Positions 35,801 through 44,800 of a stretch of 64,000 nucleotides of DNA are shown here, in pieces (within the stretch, counting starts at the first letter, position 1; every line of letters starts with the position of its first letter). The translations under genes and the position numbers were made by a program. The notes beneath the pieces are model-generated. The model saw nothing but the letters and a program-made list of their open reading frames with translations, was not told the origin of the DNA and made no database searches. Source of the DNA: Malachius bipustulatus (lineage: Eukaryota > Arthropoda > Insecta > Coleoptera > Melyridae); NCBI GenBank assembly GCA_910589415.1, contig OU342639.1, forward strand, positions 32,496,268-32,560,267. Reading direction: 5' to 3'.

Positions 35801-38800
35801 CTGATCGTACAAATAACTGACCAGACAACGTCTGGCCACGATTTCGGCATGCATATCATTGACAGACGACCCCTTTAAGCTGATGCACTCTCCGTTCACG
35901 CATTTGGTCCCCGTAGAAACACAGATCAGTTCCAGGTCATCGTTCGAGGGACCCCTCGACATCACGATGCCGGCCAGCACTTTCCTGTTGACGTCCATCA
36001 GGTCGTTCTCCATCAACGACGAGAACTTTTCAGAGACCATCCTTCCTATCAAGTCGGCCCTCTCTTGATCTTCCAACAACTCGTTACTCTTCTTGATCAG
36101 TAACGACGAGAACTTTTCAGAGACCATTCTTCCTGTCAAGTCGGCCCTCTCTTGATCTTCCAACGACTCGTTACTCTTCTTGATCGAACTAGGCGGGTTG
36201 CTCATCAGCTTCGCCAGGGCAATCGAGGCAGCCGCATGTTTGGCAGACTTCTTATTGGAACCTGTCCCTACAAATTTGTCATTTCCCACTGTAAAGGTGG
36301 CCTTGAAGCTGGCATTGTCGCTCTGATCTCTTGTGCACTCGTAGACGGCGTTCGGGCACCTCTCATTTAATATCACAGTAGGGCTCTTCTCGAGGGACGT
36401 TGGTACGGCAATGATCATGTCCACCTTTGAAAATGGTTTGAACGATTTGAGAGCCTCTTCAGCGGCCTTAAATTTTGCCAACTTCTTCGATCCGCCGGTA
36501 CCAAAGTAGTTCTGTCCGTCGACCTCCACCGAGATGGTGAACGAAGGAGCGTGCAACGGCCCGTCATGCTCCACTACATTGTACTCCAGGCCAGGACGTA
36601 TCTCGTTCAAGACCGACACGGGATTCTTGCCGTTGATCTCCACCTTTTTGTAATCAGCTGCCGCCATCACCTTTTTGTCCATAATTAACTACCTGGAAAT
36701 TTCAAAGAACAAAAATTTACAATATATCACAACCAGGGTTCGTCATTTAAATCAAGTGATTTTTTTTATATTAATCAATGATTAGAATCAAAAAAAAATT
36801 AAAAATAGTATAGAAAGTATTTATTTTATACAATAAATGTTTGGTGTCATACAAAAATCACCAATATTATATAGGAGGGTGAAGGGTACCATAAACCTCC
36901 GACAATAATTATTATTATTATTTATGAAAACATTCAAAAGATTATTTTTTATTGCTTTCTTTGGAATTTGAAACCTTCAAACCTCATTGATTATAATTTA
37001 TGTATTCCTGCTTCAAGTTTGAATAGATGCAGTAGGTTATTAGGGAAACAACAAATTATTGTATCTATTATTATATTTCATCTCCTGCATCTTTCTTTTG
37101 ATCTCAATTATTAGCTGGACCATGGACTTGGAAATAAAAAATAAACAATAAAGGAACAACAATATTATCCCGTTTTTATTATTATATATTTATTATGTGT
37201 TCTTGAATAGTGAAAGGGATTTTTGTGATACTTTAATAGTTAATATAAGTAGTATACATACAGGTGTCCCAAAATATGTGGGCAATCTCCCGGATTTGGG
37301 TAAATTTCGTAAAAATAAATGAAAAAATATCTATAAAATTAATTCCTCAGAGACACCCCTACAAAGATATTAGCTGTTGAAGTTGAGGGTTGAAAATCAA
37401 TTTTTTGCAATAACTTTTTTATTTCTTGACCGATTTTGATAATTTTTGGTTTTATTTTGTATTATTTTGGACTGTTTAGAATAGTGTTTCTTAATCTTTG
37501 GTAGCACATACATAGACCTCGGGATGGCATAACCCCCTCATTCACTTGAAAGAAAACAATTAAAATAATAATTTTACAATTTTTTAAGGTTAATTTTCTT
37601 TTCATTTGACATTTTTTACATAAAAAATGTATCCTTATCTCTTTCGATAGAGCGAACCGTTATCGAGATAAACGTCGTCCTTCTAATAGGTGATGCGTCG
37701 CAGGAACTTTCTGAATTTCAAGTAAATTTTAACAAAATGGCTGACCTTTGACAGTAAATTGAGCAGGAAACAAAACAATAACTTAATTAAATACACGTCG
37801 ACTAGTGTCAAAGATTTCATTTCATGCAGATTCAGTTCTAACTGATTTTAAAATGAGTTACAAAAACGCTGAATACGCAGAAAATCAGTTAGAATTAAAT
37901 CTGCATGAAATGAAATCTTGAAGCTAATATCTTTGTACGGGTGTCTCTGAGGAATTAATTTTATAGCTATTTTTTCATTTATTTTTACGAAATTTACCCA
38001 AATCCGGGAGATTGCCCATATATTATGGGACACTCTGTACACAGAGTGATTCAGGTTTTACCTACTTAACCCTAGGGAACGATAGAGAATCGAAAAATAA
38101 CATGAGTTTGCTTCATGAACTATATTCGTGAAATTCTTCGTTAAGAAAATACAGGGTGTTAAAGTTTTAAGAAAAAATTCGTATTTTCGAATTTTGATGA
38201 AAAATTCTTCACTCCAGTGGCAGGGTGTTTTGTTGCCTTTGTTATTAAATAATGTCTACGCCACTGACTTTAATGCAAATTGGTTATTTATGATGGATAC
38301 CTTGTTTTGTTTAGAGGAGAAAAGTCATCTTACGTTTTTGTTGTAGGACGCACTGTTTTCAAGATACATATTCCACAAAGTTGGCACTCATGTAAGCTCT
38401 TTATAATGCAATACGGTTCAATAACGATCATAAAAATTATTAACTTCTGGAAAAACTCGATAGCATTGATTTTTATGATATTTTACCTCGTACGGGTTCC
38501 TACATTGTGAAGTATCTCGGAAACAGTGCGTCCTACGACAAAAACGTACGACGACTTTTCTTCATCAAACGACATGAGGTATCTACAAGCCCAGATCTCC
38601 GCCACTGGATTGAAGACTTTTTCATCGAAACTCGAAAATACGAATTTTTTCTTAAAACTTTAACACCCTGCATTTTCTTAACGAAGTATTTCACGAATAT
38701 AGTTCATGAAGCAAACTCATATTATTTTTCGATTCTCTATCGTTCCCTAGCGTTAAGTAGGTAAAACCTGAATCACCCTGTATACTTTGTATAAGAATAA

Positions 38801-41800
38801 TTGCAAACCGTAAAAATATTTCACCTCTTCATTTTTCATCAACAATTGAATGATTCCAACTTTACCCTCCTGCAGAACATACTTATTCTGAATTACCAAT
38901 TTTAAGAAATTTCTAATATGGCAGATTAGTGCATTGAATTATTTAGACTTCAAAATATAAAGTTACAGCTTTTTTTAGAAATAGTAACATGAAAGACCCT
39001 ATTATTTCAAGATAGAGCCTCCCCTGCTTTAATAGAACAACTAGCTTTTTTTCATGATCATACTCTAATAATTTCATTAATTATTACAATTTTAGTAAGA
39101 CAACTAATAATTACATTATTTTTTTCATAAGTACACAAATCAATATCTTTTAGAATTTAGGACAAATAATTGAATTAATTTGAACTATTTTTCCAGCTAT
39201 TACTTTAATTTTTAGCTTCACCTTCTTTAAAATTACTTTATACAGGTGTCCCTTAATTAGCGTACAACACTGAAACAGCAGATTCTATTTTCAAAAATAT
39301 GAAAAAAAGTTCATAAAACAATATGTCTAGAAATGCTTCCTAAGGGGGCTGCAGCCCCCGAAAGGGGAGCCCATGAAGGTGGTTTTTATTTAAAATATCC
39401 GAACCCGTTCACGATAGAAAAGTGAAATTTTGGGAATTTATCAAACTTTTCATGGACAATAAGATAAAATTACAACAATTTTAAAATTTCCATAAGGGGG
39501 GGGGGGGGGCAGATAGGTGAAGAGTGAAGTTAAGACCACCCTAACTTTTTTTGTACGTATCTCGTGCAGAATTTGATATCAGATTATGAAATGTTGAAGT
39601 TTTTTTACACAAAAAAGGTCCTCTTGTTGAATTTCAATAACATGCACCGTTTTCGCTTAAAATCGATTAAAAAATTACCTTACATGGCATCAAAATTCAT
39701 AATGGAACACAACTAGAGAAAAATATTCAACGTAGGCCATGGATCACGGGATGTTATAAGTGACAGGTTGTTTGAAAATTGTGTTTCACGCTAATTAAGT
39801 AGAAGAAAAAGAAAATTTATTGAGTACTGTACATAAACCAAGAGCTGGCTGACATGCACTTCGTGTATGGATTCTGCAATGGTCCTGCTCTGGCGGCTGA
39901 GCATATGAATACCGACAACGATTTTCAAACCGAAGAGCTCCTACACATCAAATAAGTTCACCCGCATACATCAAAGTTTAACGGAAAATGGCAATTTTAG
40001 ATGTGCTCGCAGGGAAGACCTCATCACAGGAATCATGCAGTTGAAAATGCTTTGAACCATTTCGAAAATGACCCACAAATAAGCATAAGAACGATATCCA
40101 CATTAACACAAATATCAACAGTAATGAAAAATTTAAGGGAGGTAGGATATGTAAAAGTAATGAAACATTAATTATTGTAGATAGGAAGAATGGTTAGGAT
40201 GCAGGGAATTCAACCATATCATTACCAACGGGTGCAAGATTAGAGCCACGTGACCTCTTGCCGAGAGTAAAATTCTGCCAATGGGTTTTAAATGATGAAA
40301 TTTTTCTACCTAACATCCTATATGGAGTGATGAAGCTACGTTCACTAAGGATGGAGCATTTAATATGCATAACACCCATTTTTGGGCCGACGAAGATCCG
40401 CGATTAGTACGATGGACAAGCTTCCAGTGTAGATTTTCGGTGAATTTATGGGCTGGAATAATAGGAGATAAAAGAACTCCCCAATCGCCTTAATGCGAAT
40501 GGTTACGTGAACTTTCTCGAAAACAATCTCGGTGATCTATTGGAAGATGTACCGTTGAATTTGAGAAACATGATGTGGTATCAGCATGATGTGATGGGGC
40601 ACCAGCTAATTATGCCCGAAATGCCAGACAATGGCTGAATGCATGACAACTTCATAATGGGCCCGGCCAGCCCGATCTCCCGATCTAACAAGGTTTAATG
40701 TTTTGCTGAAGAAAACACGCCATCATTCGCATTATCTAAGTTGCATAGATGCAAAAGATGACAACTGAAAATCTGAAAGCAAACTTGTGAATCTACTGCC
40801 CAGTTTTATGATTTACCAAACATAAAGAATGAAATGGAACTTTGGCAGCAATTGTGGCACGATAGTATTAATTTAACAAATCTAACAGTTGTTGATGTCC
40901 TAAAAGAAACAAATTCCTTCTTTCCCGAAACGGAAAAAGCATTGAAAATTTTGATCGCTTTACCAATGCACGACCTGTAGGCTGTAGGTACAGTAGAGCG
41001 ATCCTTTGGCACCCTCAGAGAAGACTAAAAACATGGCTAAGAAGTACCATTTGGCAGAAGATCGCCTTAATTACAAAATCGTCATCCAGACAAAGACTTT
41101 CAAAGTGTAAGGCTTTCATGCTTTCGGGTGGGACCACGTGCAATAGACCATGAGAGCATTATTAAGCCGTAAGCGTAAGGGAAAAAATGCCTAACCTCTG
41201 TCTACCTTAATCTGATGTACCACTTCTACTTCTATAGGATTACCGAAAGTAGCTGAAGCAATAATAATAAGCAGTATTATACGTAGGTATACTTACGATT
41301 GTTATTTTCAGCAAGATGTCCTATCTGGAACTAAGTAGCTATTAAAAATGATTGTTTCAACCACAGAATAACTATTACTATTATCCTTCTGCTCAGCAGC
41401 TTCTTACCACTACATCGCACATCGCAGTTCAACGAATCAAATGCACCCACCCCACCCAGTAGATGGCATACCGAACTACCAATCGAATCAGCAACTTATT
41501 ATATTCACGTAATAATAACAGCTTAAAATTTAATTTAAAATTTTTCATATTTACTTTATAATATAAGGAAAAATAGGACACCTCCATTATTATAATTTAA
41601 ATTCATTATTATAACATATAATATTAATATTCAGCATTGTAATTTCCGGTTGGTAACTACACTCTACACTCTGTGATTCCCCAACGCATGCTCGCAATAT
41701 AGAATCATTCATTGTACTCGTTGTTACTTTTGTTCTCTGTCTGTCTGGGGTCCATCATTCTGTACCGGACGTCTGACGTCACAGTAGCATAGAATGCCAG

Positions 41801-44800
41801 GCCGCTGCCTTGAATCATACTATAATAGTGGAGCGAAAGGGAAAGAAAATGTGTTTTTTTTCGGCGTATACATAGCTGCCACTTATACATATTGTGTATT
41901 AAGGTGGATCCACATCAATACAAATTAAGAATTTCGCCATAAATTTAAATCTGATGAAATATTTTACCACGTAATTTTTATATCTTGTTCGTTGTGCGCC
42001 CGAATCCACCTTTGGAATGCGGATCCATATTTGAAATAATAACATTCGCTTCACTCACTTTTAAATTATTACATCTATATGCGATCATTGCGATCAGTGT
42101 AAATATAGGCGTTATAAAAAAGAAGGTGCCTATAAAATAAAAAATGGACTGGAGCAATGAAGATTCTGTGCATCTCATTCAAGAATATTCTGAACTTGAG
42201 CTGCTATGGAATCCTAAACACCGTGATTACAATAAAATTAAAAAAAAAAACATTCATGGAACGAAATATCTAAAACATGTGGTGTTTAGATACTATTGCC
42301 TATTGCCTAATTTACAAAATATGTACTCAACAAAGTAGCCAAAATATCTAGTAAAAAATTACACAAGTACTGATTCACGTCCACATCAATATCACTGTGC
42401 GGAGCAAATCCCTTTGAAGTTGGTTGAAAACCGACAGCTCATCGGATCGTGTGCGTCGTTCGTTGCAAAAATGTTTGCGTGAATTTATTTGCGGCGCACA
42501 GTCCACATATATGAATATTCCGCCGCACACGAGCAAATTTGTGTCAAAAACAACGCACAACGAAAATTTGTATTGATGTGGATCCGCCTAGACTCTTAGA
42601 CAATATAATAATAGACTACTCCCTACAGGAAATGTACATTTTCGACTTTTTTTTTGCAGGTAAAATTGCAAAAATTGATGATTCAAACAAAATGGCTTTT
42701 TAAAAATGTAAATTGTCATATCTTTAAACTAATTGAGCAAACTAATTGAGCTATCGACGAATTTTGTTTTTTTTTATAGAAGAGCATACATAGGCGCTTC
42801 TTTTGGCGGTAAACTTGTTTCAAGGATTTTTATATTTGATTGTGAAATTAAAAGGTAATTTAAAATTTCCACAAAACAGTATTGATATTTTCAGTCAGCG
42901 AGCAACTTTTTAATTTTTGAAAATTTCTTTACACATGCAGTGAAGAAATTGGAGCCAAAAATTAAGAATATTTTTAAAAAATTAATTTTTGTCGTATGTT
43001 TGGTAGTTATATTGAACTATGAATTTTTTATTGTGAACGAATTCGCGCAGACAGCTTAACGATAAACCGGACTCATCAACGCATTTAGCCAATCGCTTGC
43101 CTCTGTAATACCTATAATATTTATGTTTGTAGTAGGTTATCATCGGGCTGAGAAGAAAAAATATTTTGATTACTTTTATAACTTTTCCTTCGGTCATTGT
43201 GATGGTAATTAACTAAAAAAAATTCACTTGAAAAATTTATTTTGTAACAGAATTTGTTTTCCGCTTGGCGTTTTTCCTCACAAGCGATTAATTGTTAAAA
43301 GATAATTGTAAAAAAGATATGGCTAAAATAAGAAATTTTGATTTTTAGTTTTTTCAGGATTATTTCAGCAACGACTGGAAATATTAACAAAATATATCAA
43401 ATTCTTATTAAGCATCAAATTGTGCAACTTTTCTCTAATTTAACCGACCCTGCATCTCTTGCCGTTTCCAAGATCCCCATCATGTACTGCCACTTACACT
43501 GGACACACTGGTATTCGGGAAATGCTTCGTTAAGAAAATACAGGGTGTTAAAGTTTTAAGAAAAAATTCGTATTTTCGATGGAAAATTCTTCACTCCAGT
43601 GGCAGGGTGTTTTGTTATCTTTGTTATTAAATAATGTCTACGCCACTGACTTTAATGCAAATTGGTTATTTATGGTATAGATACGTTGTTTTGTTTAGGG
43701 GAGAAAAGTCATCTTACGTTTTTGTTGTAGGACACACTGTTTTCAAGATATTCCACAATGTAGGCACACATGTAAGCTTTTTGTAATGCAATACGGTTCA
43801 ATAACGATCACAAAAATTATTGATTTCAGGAAAAACTCAATAGCATTGATTTTTATGATATTTTTACTACAGCGACTCAAGGCCAACGTGAATCGACATC
43901 TCCGCTCATGCACCACTCCCAGAGCGTCATAGGGATTTCCCTGCAATGCGTGTGCATGTGCATTTTTAATAAAAAAAAAATTACCTCGTACGGGTTTCTA
44001 TATTGTGAAGTATCTCGGAAACAGTGCGTCCTACGACAAAAACGTACGATGACTTTTCTTCTCTAAACAACATCAGGTATCTAACAAAAATGACAAATTT
44101 GCATTAAAGTCAGTGGCGTGCAAATTATTTATTAAAAAAGGTAAGAACAAGCCCAGATCTCCGCCACTGGATTGAAGAATTTTTCATCGGAAGTGTCAAA
44201 TCATGTACTTCAATTAGCACAACTACTGTTCAAAATATCAAATTATTTCAATCAGCCAATTTTTTTATATTTCAAAAATTCGAATTTTTTCTTAAAACTT
44301 CAACACTCTGTATTTTCTTAACGAAGCATTTCACGAATATTCCTATTATTTTTCGATTCTCTATCGTTCCCTGGAGTTAACAAAAGATAAAACCTGAATC
44401 ACCGTGTATAGAATTCATCACGAAAACAACTTTTTCAAATAAATAACTTTTCAGGTGCAGCGATAAAACACTCCAATTTAGTGATAAAGTAGCGAACAAA
44501 AATCTAGTTTTCTTCCATACATCCGTAGAAATCGATTAATAAAATCAAAATCGCTGAAAAGAAATATCAAAAATCTAATCATATTAAAGAAAATACAGAA
44601 AATATGGAAATGACAGGTAGAATGATTGATTTATGGTGTGCAATAAAGTGAACAATATAATCTGAAAAGGGTAGGTGTCATAGATTCTTGAGTAAACTGA
44701 TGAGTAGGTAAATTATTCTCCATTGTGTCCTAGCTTTTAATGGCACACCCCCTGTGAATTTACACTACATTACTATTTACTCCATGTACCCGCAAGAATT

